Shown piece after piece: positions 14,924 to 21,822 of a DNA stretch of 25,854 bases. Origin of the DNA: Bacteroidales bacterium UBA2939 (GTDB lineage Bacteria > Bacteroidota > Bacteroidia > Bacteroidales > P3); contig DECD01000031.1 in assembly GCA_002349055.1 (NCBI GenBank), forward strand, positions 947 to 26,800. Direction: 5' to 3'. Positions within the stretch are counted from its first letter, which is position 1, and each line of letters starts with the position of its first letter. The notes beneath the pieces were generated by a model, which did not search any database, was not told the DNA's origin, and saw only the letters and a list, made by a program, of their open reading frames with translations. The position numbers and the translations under genes are program-made.

Positions 14924-15799
14924 TTAGTTAAAATTGAAATAGGGGAGCTTCGCAAAAATTTTCCAGGATATGCCCGCACGAAGATCATAGCTGCCAAAAT
15001 TCAACTGACCAATAATAAAGAATCCAAGGCGGGGAATATCCTCGAAATAATGTTCCCAACCGAGGTACATTCCAGAACCTAGCAAAAATCGACTATGAAT
15101 TTTACCAGAAGTCCAATTGGGTGCATCTAGAATTGATTTGCCGAATATAACACCCATTACAAATAGGTTGTCTTCATCGCCCATATACATGCCAAGGTCG
15201 GCAAACCATGAAAGGCTATCGCTACCTCTTATATAATCTTTTCCAATACCTCCTCCAAGTATCCATCCTCCTTTACCTCCCAATTCGGCTTGAAGCCCTA
15301 CAAACTCTCCGTATGCGATAGAAATGCCTCCTCTGATTTGTAGGTTTGGGTAACCATCCATTTGAACAGCAGACATGCCTGCTGCCGCGTCTATGAACTG
15401 ACCTTGCACCCTTGTAATACTTTGTGATGCTTGACCAATACTTCTTTCTACATTGTTATTGGATGAAGATTTTGAAGAATTGTTGTTATTAGATGTAGAT
15501 TGATTGTATGTGGATTCAAACCGATAGTATCTATAATGGTATGTGTGGCTGGAATTCCACTCGGATTTGTAATAGGAGTTTTGTACAATCCAATTTCCAT
15601 CTGCATCAAATGCTGTCAGACTTGTAATAGTGCCTCTTATTGTTTCTCCACCGTTAATTTGGAAGGTTCCCAAGTTTGTTTTTATAGTGACAGGTGTTGC
15701 AATATTACTTGCCACTTCAAAATAGTTAATGATTTCCTGAGCGCCAACAAATGCGTTTGTTGCAAGATACCAAATTGTTAAAAAAAGGATTTTTTTCAT
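14924..15799 (-). CDS. Exported barrel-like protein of the peptide cluster
   Basis: A 291-residue exported protein with the signal peptide MKKILFLTIWYLATNAFVGA cut before Gln. The N-terminal part (about 21-100) is a small beta domain. A low-complexity Ser/Asn linker follows (about 101-116, the SNNNNSSKSSSNNN stretch). The rest (about 130-291) shows alternating strands typical of a small outer-membrane beta-barrel: LQIRGGISIAYGEFVGLQAE, GGWILGGGIGKDY, LSWFADLGMYMG, LFVMGVIFGKS, RFLLGSGMYLGWEHYF, RLGFFIIGQLNFG, YDLRAGISWKIF. I do not recognise a named family. In this operon it could be the outer-membrane receptor, exit pore or immunity partner of the peptide; none of these is shown by the sequence. 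It is noticeably AT-rich compared with genes outside the cluster. Confidence 0.7.
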   Translation of the reverse strand: MKKILFLTIWYLATNAFVGAQEIINYFEVASNIATPVTIKTNLGTFQINGGETIRGTITSLTAFDADGNWIVQNSYYKSEWNSSHTYHYRYYRFESTYNQSTSNNNNSSKSSSNNNVERSIGQASQSITRVQGQFIDAAAGMSAVQMDGYPNLQIRGGISIAYGEFVGLQAELGGKGGWILGGGIGKDYIRGSDSLSWFADLGMYMGDEDNLFVMGVIFGKSILDAPNWTSGKIHSRFLLGSGMYLGWEHYFEDIPRLGFFIIGQLNFGSYDLRAGISWKIFAKLPYFNFN

Positions 15800-15816
15800 A
15801 TTATTAGTTTATTCGG

Positions 15817-16320
15817 TTACCAGTCATTTCCGTTTTTGTAGAGAGAGAAATTACCTTCTCCATATATGGTTGAATCAACAATGTGCCCATTGCGATTAAT
15901 CGTTGTTTGTCTGTGGAATATATCAGCAATTAATATACTGCCACTCTTTCTGAGTTTACAATAATATTCAATCACAATAGTATTGTATGGATTATCGGGG
16001 TCGTTATATCTATTTATTTCCGAATTCCACTCAAGACAATAATCATCACATCGGGTAACATTACATTCCCAGTATTCAAAGTAACTATCACACGGATATT
16101 GTCGTTTTACGCGTACTGTTGTGTTACCATTCTCTGTACGAATTCGATAAACATCTTTTCCATCACCACTACGCAAAGGAGTATTTTCGTTTTCGTCTTG
16201 GTGCGCCAGCCCACATATACCATTATATGAGTGATACCAATCTCCGTCATAAATGTCAGTTTGGCAATATGCAGAGAAATGTCCTATTGCCATAACCAAA
16301 AGTAAAACTGTCCTTTTCAT
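15817..16320 (-). CDS. Exported cluster protein 2 (C-terminal -GNDW)
   Basis: Unknown 167-residue exported protein. Signal peptide MKRTVLLLVMAIGHFSAYC, cut before Gln or possibly lipidated at Cys19, though SAYC is a poor lipobox. The mature start is DGDWYHSYNG. Four Cys lie in the middle (QYPCDSYFEYWECNVTRCDDYC), which could form disulfides or bind metal, and a fifth is in YYCKLRK. The chain ends FSLYKNGNDW, almost the same as the LYKEDNDW end of the neighbouring protein 1. The start at 16320 begins the signal peptide and is preferred over 16359. It is in the same operon as its neighbours, 44 bases after the gene upstream. Confidence 0.7.
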   Translation of the reverse strand: MKRTVLLLVMAIGHFSAYCQTDIYDGDWYHSYNGICGLAHQDENENTPLRSGDGKDVYRIRTENGNTTVRVKRQYPCDSYFEYWECNVTRCDDYCLEWNSEINRYNDPDNPYNTIVIEYYCKLRKSGSILIADIFHRQTTINRNGHIVDSTIYGEGNFSLYKNGNDW

Positions 16321-16364
16321 GTTCTTTTTAATATATATATAAAGTGCTTTCCAACGCACCTACT

Positions 16365-16913
16365 TTACCAGTCATTATCCTCTTTGTATAAGTCCAAGTT
16401 GTAACGAGGTTTGCTTCTTTGATCATTTATGAAGTCTGATGTACCAATGTGGTTTTTGTATTTGTCATATTCTATATAATATGAATCAACAAGATTGAAA
16501 TGGATGTATCCACCATGATATGTTATTTGATAATATACCACTGTTTGATCATAATATCTAATCCTATTGTATTGGTCATAATGAGCCTCCAATGCTGATA
16601 CGACCTTCCAATAAATAGAGGTGTCTGTTGATGTAATGATATCTATCTCATCATTATTATACGATGTACCTATATCTCCACCTGCATAAGTCCATTTCTG
16701 ACGTAACTTATATTCGTTTCCAAATTTTTTGATGCGAATATTCATTGTAACCTTGTCCATACGCCAATCTCCATCGTCATCAGATTTTCTATCGTGTGGA
16801 TATATTTCCTGAAATGTACCAACCCAGTCCCCGCACAAATTACAATCCAACTGTGCAAATGAAGCGGTACTCTTTAAAAGACATAATAATACTAACAATA
16901 ATAACCTTCTCAT
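16365..16913 (-). CDS. Exported cluster protein 1 (C-terminal -DNDW)
   Basis: Unknown 182-residue exported protein starting 4 bases after the radical SAM stop codon, so probably translationally coupled. Signal peptide MRRLLLLVLLCLLKSTASFA, cut before Gln. The mature part begins LDCNLCGDWVGTFQEIY, a CxxC followed by the Gly-x-Trp motif shared with the other two small exported proteins. It is rich in Tyr and charged beta-strand patterns (YKLRQKWTYAGGD, VVYYQITYHGGYIHFNLVDSY). The end is LDLYKEDNDW. The longer frame from 16961 would overlap the maturase gene and dilute the signal peptide, so 16913 is chosen. No family is recognised; close linkage to the maturase suggests a role with the peptide product. 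Confidence 0.72.
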   Translation of the reverse strand: MRRLLLLVLLCLLKSTASFAQLDCNLCGDWVGTFQEIYPHDRKSDDDGDWRMDKVTMNIRIKKFGNEYKLRQKWTYAGGDIGTSYNNDEIDIITSTDTSIYWKVVSALEAHYDQYNRIRYYDQTVVYYQITYHGGYIHFNLVDSYYIEYDKYKNHIGTSDFINDQRSKPRYNLDLYKEDNDW

Positions 16914-16917
16914 ATCT

Positions 16918-18543
16918 TTAATTTTTTTCAACGTATTTGATAAACTCGTTATAATCCACAATGGATTTGTAATGTTCTAGATTGTGTTTCCGTTCCATGA
17001 GTTTGGGCATGAAATTGGGGTCAAGTTTGTACAGAGCCACACACAGTTTGAGTTGGTATTCTACTCGGCGGCGTTGCAAGTCGCACTCTGACACTCTCGG
17101 ATTCTTCCATTTGCCGCCATCAAGACGCAGGGCGGCGCAGTAACTACACATATTCATCGCCCAACAATTTCTGCATTCTTTGCAATTGGTTGTTGCTCCA
17201 TAGCTTTTGTATGCTTCGAACATCTTTTGCATGTCATAGCCACCGTTGCAAACATTTCCAAGAGGAAGAGAACCGTCGGTTTTATGACAAATGTGCATCC
17301 CTCCGTCAACATCAATCATGATATTGTCCACACAAAGCGGGCAGGTCAGATTGACGGATAACGGTTTCTGCATATATGGGGTATCGGATTCAATGCTGTC
17401 AAGAAAATAGAGCGAGGTGAACTCATCCATTGCATCCTTGTCATTTTCGGACAGCCGTCTCTGGTAATCTGCCAATTTCTTCTCAATCATCTCTTCCTCG
17501 TGCTCCTCGTACCATTGTATTTCACCTTCGGGATCTCTCTCCAAGCATCCGTAAGGCTGCTCGCTCATATAATCCACAGGGCATCCGAAGGAATCAAGCA
17601 GTTTGTGTACGGCTTCGGTATTGTTGCCTTCAGCCTCAACACAAAGCAGAAGAATCTTCTCCTTGAAATACTCTGGGTCTGCGGATTTGATTCTATTGAT
17701 ATTTGCAAACACCCGGTCGAAAGTACCTTTCCCGTCGATTGTCACGCGGTTACGGTCGTTGTCTTCTTTTGGCCCATCTAAAGAGATGAACAACATCGGC
17801 TTATACTTCATGATGAACGCCATCATTTCGTCAGTGAGAATATAGAGATTGGTATTCACCGAGAAAGTTAGTTTCTCGCGGCTGATACCATCGGCTGCCC
17901 AGTCAAGGTCGAGATAGTATTTCACGGTATCCTCAACCAACTTCCAGTTGAGGGATGGTTCGCCACCATAGAACCCAATAAATGGTTGATAGTGCTTGAG
18001 CAGCAGAGCCTTTTTGTCCTCAGGAAGTCTTCTGTAGAACTTCAGATACAATTCTTTGTAAAAATCCACGGCTGCTTTCGCCACGGGGAATGTCATCTGT
18101 TTCTTCGTATGATGACGGTAAACCGGCTCAAGAGTATTGTGGCAGTAACGGCATCTGAAGTTGCATTGTTGTGTGGTTTCCAGAACGTATTTGCGCATCA
18201 GGATATTCTCCATGTAATAGTCAATGCGATCCTGAACATCTTTTGGCTCTGTGCTGATAAGCCTGTCTGCCGGACCAGGCAGTAGTACGCCTTTGTTTTG
18301 CAGGCTGTCGATACGTTCAATAATTTCATCAATATCCGATACATCTGAGAATTGACTATGCAAGGCTTCTTTGTTATGGCTCTGTAGGTATTCTGCCACC
18401 ATAGGTATATCGTTATCATTAACCACAAAAACCATATTGGCACGGGCATCATAAAATAGTTTGCTTTCGGTGTCAAAATTTATAATCTTGACCAAGGGGT
18501 AATTCCCCTTGAAATAAGCTAAGGCGTTTTGCTCTGTCATCAT
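16918..18543 (-). CDS. Radical SAM/SPASM peptide maturase
   Basis: A 541-residue radical S-adenosylmethionine enzyme predicted to modify the Cys-rich precursor peptides encoded upstream. An N-terminal region of about 110 residues, possibly leader-binding, precedes the TIM-barrel core. The core has Cys127, Cys131 and Cys134 in CNFRCRYC, which bind the catalytic 4Fe-4S cluster, and the SAM-binding GFYGGEPSLNW (GGEP at 193-196). The C-terminal SPASM-like region has many Cys (401, 404, 419, 432, 454, 457, 460, 466, 469, 487), enough for two auxiliary clusters. This is the architecture of maturases making thioether or carbon-carbon links in RiPPs. The start at 18543 (MMTEQN) is an ATG; the longer frame begins with TTG at 18564 and would overlap the exporter gene. 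The exact bond formed cannot be read from the sequence. Confidence 0.92.
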   Translation of the reverse strand: MMTEQNALAYFKGNYPLVKIINFDTESKLFYDARANMVFVVNDNDIPMVAEYLQSHNKEALHSQFSDVSDIDEIIERIDSLQNKGVLLPGPADRLISTEPKDVQDRIDYYMENILMRKYVLETTQQCNFRCRYCHNTLEPVYRHHTKKQMTFPVAKAAVDFYKELYLKFYRRLPEDKKALLLKHYQPFIGFYGGEPSLNWKLVEDTVKYYLDLDWAADGISREKLTFSVNTNLYILTDEMMAFIMKYKPMLFISLDGPKEDNDRNRVTIDGKGTFDRVFANINRIKSADPEYFKEKILLLCVEAEGNNTEAVHKLLDSFGCPVDYMSEQPYGCLERDPEGEIQWYEEHEEEMIEKKLADYQRRLSENDKDAMDEFTSLYFLDSIESDTPYMQKPLSVNLTCPLCVDNIMIDVDGGMHICHKTDGSLPLGNVCNGGYDMQKMFEAYKSYGATTNCKECRNCWAMNMCSYCAALRLDGGKWKNPRVSECDLQRRRVEYQLKLCVALYKLDPNFMPKLMERKHNLEHYKSIVDYNEFIKYVEKN

Positions 18544-18560
18544 ATTTATATATTTTGTTT

Positions 18561-20729
18561 TCAATTGAATCTCTGATTGTGCACCAATTCGGCATACTTC
18601 CCATTTTTTGCGATGAGTTCATTGTGCGAGCCACTTTCCACAATCCTTCCGTCGTCGAACACCAATATTTGGTCGGCGTTGCTAATGGTGCTCAAGCGGT
18701 GTGCAGCAACGACAACTGTCTTGCCACGCAGTTCCGTGTGGAGATTGTCGTATATCTTTCGTTCGTTGATGGCATCCAGCGCATTGGTAGCTTCGTCCAA
18801 GAAAAACACGGCAGGCTGTTTATAAATGGCTCGTGCCAATAATATTCTTTGACGTTGGCCGGAACTCAGCGACATCCCTTCTGCACCTATAATTGTACGT
18901 AGTCCAATAGGCAACTCGAACACAAAATCGGCACAGGCTACACGCAAAGCCTCTTTCACTCGTTCGATAGATGGCGTGTCATCTCCCAATGCAATATTGT
19001 TAATAATCGTGTCCGAGAAAATATAGCCATCCTGCATGACAGAGCCTATATTCTTTCGCCATTCTGACAAATTCAATTCGGACAATGAAGTCCCATTGAT
19101 TTGGATGTTTCCATTGTCTGGTGTGTAGAAACCCAGCAATAGTTTGATGAGAGTGGTTTTACCGCTGCCACTCATGCCGACCAATGCTGTGGTTTTGCCC
19201 GCAGGTATGCTTGCATATATCCCCTGCAAGGCTGGCCGAACTGAATCGAAATCGTAAGTGAATGTCACATTGTTTATTTGAATTGAGGGTGCATCGCTTT
19301 TGCCGTCAATTGTCTTGCCTCCATCACGTTCAGGCTCTGCTGATGCTATGTGATTGATGCGGGAAAGGGCAATCCCCATGCTTTGTGTTTCACGGATAAA
19401 CCCAGTGACAATATGAAGTGGGCTTTCCATGCTGCCGATGATATATTGTACAGCCATCATTGAGCCTAAGGTCGTTTGTCCATCAATAACTGCTTTTGCC
19501 ATCAAAAATACCGTGATAGCATCAACAACCTGGAAAATAAACACACTGCCCAGCTCCTGCTTTTGGGAGAGCAATAGGCTTCGTCGACTTACACTCAACA
19601 TATCAAGGCGGATGTTTCGCCATATTCCAAGACGAGAATCAGTTGCACCGGCTAATTTCAATTCCGTCATTCCGCGCAGAAATTGTATCAGCTCCTCCTG
19701 CGATTTCGATGCGATGTTGAAAAACTCGTAATCCAGTATCTTGCGGCGGCGCATGAAAAGCAACACAAATAGTACATAGAGAACGGCTCCGCTCATGAAA
19801 ACGCCGAAGAGTAATGGATATAGATGCAACAAGATGCCAGCATAGATGCAAAACATAACGAATGACAATACACTTTCGGCCAAGCTCGAAGAAAAGTAAT
19901 CACCCACTCGCGAGACATCGGAAACACGCTGGATCATGTCGCCAACCTTTCGGGCAGAAAAGAATTTCATCGGCAATGCCGAAAGTTTGCGTAGAAGGTC
20001 GTTGGCCAAATCGATGTCTATAAGAGATCCGGCGACAAGTGTCATCCTGGATTGCAGGAAACCGAATAGGGTTCGTCCCACAGCCAAAGACAATGTGGCA
20101 CAGAGGATGACAACCAATAGGTTGACATTCTTTTCTGCTATGCCATTGTCAACTATGGCTTTGGTGAGAAATGGAGAAACGAGACCGATGCCGGAAAGAA
20201 GAACGAGCATGAATGCCGCCCATGCGATTTGTTTCCAGCGAGGCTTGATATACTTTTTCAGGGGCAACTCGCGTTTTTCTTTCGGTGCAGTCAAGTTGGT
20301 GTCAATATTCTCCGGCTTCAGTAACAGGGCGAATCCATCGGAGCAATCGGAAGACAAAAAACCTTCAAAAAACTCATTGTGGGAATAGCGGATTTTCCCC
20401 ATAGCAGGGTCTGCCACATAGACATGATGCTGAGTAACCTTGCTGACTACTATAAAATGGTTTTGTCTCCAATGTGCAATAAATGGATAGGCTTCGGCAG
20501 GGAGGTTTAACAACTCATCTTTGCTCAATCGCACAGCTTGAGTCACATAGCCCACACGTTCTGCCGCACGATTCAGTCCGTACAATGACATCCCATTTTT
20601 GGCACTGCCACAATATGCTTTTATGGCTTCCATTGTTGCGTGGAAGCCATAAAAGCGTGTGATCATTGCAAGACAGGCTGCGCCGCAGTCTTCCTGCTCA
20701 CGTTGATAGATAACGTGGAAGCGGTGCAT
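18561..20729 (-). CDS. C39-peptidase ABC exporter (leader-cleaving peptide exporter)
   Basis: A 722-residue exporter that cuts GG leaders and moves the peptide across the inner membrane. An N-terminal C39 cysteine protease domain has Cys15 in QEDCGAACLAMI, His91 in NHFIVV and Asp107 in VYVADPAMG, the full catalytic set. The transmembrane domain (about 160-450) carries several hydrophobic helices (AFMLVLLSGIGLVSPFL, LLVVILCATLSLAVG, SVLSFVMFCIYAGILL). The nucleotide-binding domain has Walker A GMSGSGKTT (about 519-527), signature LSSGQRQR (about 620) and Walker B VFFLDEATNALD (about 639-650). It starts 10 bases after the second precursor gene. No HlyD-type adaptor is seen in the cluster, so how the product crosses the outer membrane is open. 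Confidence 0.95.
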   Translation of the reverse strand: MHRFHVIYQREQEDCGAACLAMITRFYGFHATMEAIKAYCGSAKNGMSLYGLNRAAERVGYVTQAVRLSKDELLNLPAEAYPFIAHWRQNHFIVVSKVTQHHVYVADPAMGKIRYSHNEFFEGFLSSDCSDGFALLLKPENIDTNLTAPKEKRELPLKKYIKPRWKQIAWAAFMLVLLSGIGLVSPFLTKAIVDNGIAEKNVNLLVVILCATLSLAVGRTLFGFLQSRMTLVAGSLIDIDLANDLLRKLSALPMKFFSARKVGDMIQRVSDVSRVGDYFSSSLAESVLSFVMFCIYAGILLHLYPLLFGVFMSGAVLYVLFVLLFMRRRKILDYEFFNIASKSQEELIQFLRGMTELKLAGATDSRLGIWRNIRLDMLSVSRRSLLLSQKQELGSVFIFQVVDAITVFLMAKAVIDGQTTLGSMMAVQYIIGSMESPLHIVTGFIRETQSMGIALSRINHIASAEPERDGGKTIDGKSDAPSIQINNVTFTYDFDSVRPALQGIYASIPAGKTTALVGMSGSGKTTLIKLLLGFYTPDNGNIQINGTSLSELNLSEWRKNIGSVMQDGYIFSDTIINNIALGDDTPSIERVKEALRVACADFVFELPIGLRTIIGAEGMSLSSGQRQRILLARAIYKQPAVFFLDEATNALDAINERKIYDNLHTELRGKTVVVAAHRLSTISNADQILVFDDGRIVESGSHNELIAKNGKYAELVHNQRFN

Positions 20730-20739
20730 TTAGACAGCT

Positions 20740-20958
20740 CTATTTTACCATTGCTTCACGTTCTTTGGAGCCATAAGTGCTTTTCTTGCCCAAGGTTTTG
20801 CTGTCATTATCTGTAGACTGACTTGGGTTTTGATTGTTGCAGTTACATGGACAACTGCAATAGCATGTCACCTCACAAGATGTATTGCCACCGCCATTCA
20901 GGCGCAGTTGTTCCTCGGTTGAGAGATTGCGTAGGTTGGTTAATTTAAAATTTTCCAT
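20740..20958 (-). CDS. Cys-rich GG-leader precursor peptide 2
   Basis: A 72-residue precursor. The leader (1-23) has the Bacteroidales GG-leader form: MENFKLTNLRNLS, an EEQLRL helix and a double glycine at 22-23. The core follows with six Cys (28, 32, 34, 36, 38, 40) in CEVTCYCSCPCNC. A tail starting near residue 46 (QSTDNDSKTLGKK) is shared with precursor 1 and is followed by an extra basic end (STYGSKEREAMVK). The C39 exporter directly downstream should cut after Gly23, and the radical SAM enzyme should modify the Cys-rich core. The ATG at 20958 is chosen because it starts the leader; the upstream ATG at 20982 would overlap the first precursor gene. A 20-base gap separates the two precursor genes. 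Confidence 0.9.
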   Translation of the reverse strand: MENFKLTNLRNLSTEEQLRLNGGGNTSCEVTCYCSCPCNCNNQNPSQSTDNDSKTLGKKSTYGSKEREAMVK

Positions 20959-20978
20959 AGTATAAGTGTTTTTTAATA

Positions 20979-21161
20979 TCAACCTTCAGACAATTTCTTG
21001 CCAATGGCCTTTGCATCATTGTCCACTGTTGATTTCGGTGTATCCCCTTCACATTTGCATGTAACATTGCAATTACATCCAGTGGAGTTGGCTCCACCAT
21101 TCAGTTGAATCTGCTCCTCGGTGGAGAGTTCGCGCAAGTTGGTTAATTTGAATTTTTCCAT
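20979..21161 (-). CDS. Cys-rich GG-leader precursor peptide 1
   Basis: A 60-residue precursor, first gene of the operon. The leader (1-23) is MEKFKLTNLRELS, then EEQIQLN and Gly22-Gly23; it is nearly identical to the leader of precursor 2, so both should be recognised by the same enzymes. The core has four Cys (29, 31, 35, 37) in CNCNVTCKC. The tail KSTVDNDAKAIGKK parallels the tail of precursor 2. The family is the one catalogued as natural product precursors of the GG-Bacteroidales type. The conserved tail after the core is unusual, because such peptides normally end with the core. The promoter box lies about 40 bases upstream. Confidence 0.9.
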   Translation of the reverse strand: MEKFKLTNLRELSTEEQIQLNGGANSTGCNCNVTCKCEGDTPKSTVDNDAKAIGKKLSEG

Positions 21162-21201
21162 AATGTTTAATTTAAAAGGTTATACTAATTGTTTTCGACT
21201 G

Positions 21202-21209
21202 CAAAGGTA
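21202..21209 (-). promoter_or_regulatory. -7 box of the precursor-exporter-maturase operon
   Basis: TACCTTTG on the minus strand matches TAnnTTTG and lies about 40 bases before the precursor 1 ATG. The expected -33 region (about 21228-21236) coincides with the end of a perfect 39-bp palindrome, so a protein bound there would compete with RNA polymerase. Confidence 0.7.
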
Positions 21210-21215
21210 TAATCT

Positions 21216-21473
21216 TTATTCCATATTTTCCCTGCCCGATGTGGGCAATTTGCCCACATCGGGCAGGGTGGGGAGAATATTGGAATATGCACTAAAGAAA
21301 TCTGTATCAAGTGCTTTGCTTATTTGATACAATTGTTGGGTGTCTATCGTCTGTTTGAGGAATATCTTGTTGACAGTACGGATATTAACACCTATTTTGT
21401 CGGCCAACCATTCGTTGGTGTGGCCCTGGCGGCGCAGCTCGTCGCGGATAAGGTTTCCTATGTGTATCTGCAT
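21216..21473 (-). CDS. Small XRE/Cro-type helix-turn-helix regulator
   Basis: An 85-residue DNA-binding protein. The helix-turn-helix is at about residues 20-42: HTNEWLADKIGVNIRTVNKIF, with the usual Ala-Asp-Lys-x-Gly turn and an RTVNKI recognition helix, followed by LYQISKALDTDFFS. The start is the ATG at 21473; a GTG at 21494 is possible but gives no recognisable extra sequence. The last about 17 residues (DVGKLPTSGRENME) are encoded by the 39-bp palindrome and look like an appended tail rather than part of the fold. Its position just before the precursor operon, with the operon promoter inside its 3' end, suggests it regulates the peptide cluster. Confidence 0.8.
   Translation of the reverse strand: MQIHIGNLIRDELRRQGHTNEWLADKIGVNIRTVNKIFLKQTIDTQQLYQISKALDTDFFSAYSNILPTLPDVGKLPTSGRENME
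21230..21268. promoter_or_regulatory. Perfect 39-bp palindrome (candidate operator)
   Basis: The 19-base arm 21230-21248 (CCCTGCCCGATGTGGGCAA) is the exact reverse complement of 21250-21268, with a single T between. It is G+C rich in an AT-rich region. It overlaps the regulator's last codons and the -33 region of the precursor promoter. No T-run follows on either strand, so it is a poor intrinsic terminator. Confidence 0.85.
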
Positions 21474-21540
21474 GAGGCTATTTGCTTTTGCCACAGGCAG
21501 GCTGCCTGCGTGCCGCGCTGGCTACCGAATCCATGCACCG

Positions 21541-21698
21541 ACGACCGCAGACAAAAAGAAGGCGAGCAATCTCGTCTCCAGTCTGCGGTCGTAGGAATCA
21601 CCTTTTGTGGATAGACAAAATGCTCGCTTGCCGACGAGCATTTGCACATTGTCATCCACAAAAGTAACCAATATGAAGTTTCCTACGTTTCAGACTGG
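21541..21698 (-). ncRNA. Structured leader with two alternative pairings
   Basis: Upstream of the regulator gene, segment 21581-21592 (GTCTGCGGTCGT) is exactly complementary to 21541-21552. The same segment, as part of 21578-21597, is also complementary to 21680-21698 (CCAGTCTG with CAGACTGG, CGTAGGAA with TTCCTACG). The second pairing encloses another long hairpin at 21602-21664: CTTTTGTGGAT pairs with ATCCACAAAAG, then GACAA with TTGTC, and AAATGCTCG with CGAGCATTT. The two pairings of the middle segment exclude each other. It resembles an attenuator-like or riboswitch-like leader, or the ends of a small inserted element. I know of no named family that matches. Confidence 0.55.
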
Positions 21699-21789
21699 TC
21701 GGGACAATAGCAAACGCTATGTTAATAAAGTCGTTTCTGTTTATACTATTTTCTGTTTTATGACATAATAATCGTTGATAATTCGGCTG

Positions 21790-21797
21790 CAAAAATA
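21790..21797 (-). promoter_or_regulatory. -7 box TATTTTTG upstream of the structured leader
   Basis: On the minus strand TATTTTTG matches TAnnTTTG and sits just after the sstT stop codon. Transcription would begin near 21783 and run through the hairpin region to the regulator gene. No convincing -33 element was found at the right distance. Confidence 0.5.
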
Positions 21798-21822
21798 CGA
21801 ACTTATTTCCAATTGGCAGTAA

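Noticed and set aside
14316..21161. Lanthipeptide cluster
   Set aside because: GG leaders of this kind also serve lanthipeptide systems in Bacteroidota, but no LanB, LanC or LanM-like gene is present. The only modifying enzyme is a radical SAM protein.
21230..21268. Palindrome as an intrinsic terminator of the regulator gene
   Set aside because: The stem is strong, but neither strand has a T-run after it: AAAATATGG follows on the minus strand and TGGGGAG on the plus strand.
21458..21661. Minus-strand open frame of 67 codons in the structured leader
   Set aside because: It overlaps the regulator start and the hairpins, has no recognisable family or start context, and the hairpin pairings explain the sequence better.
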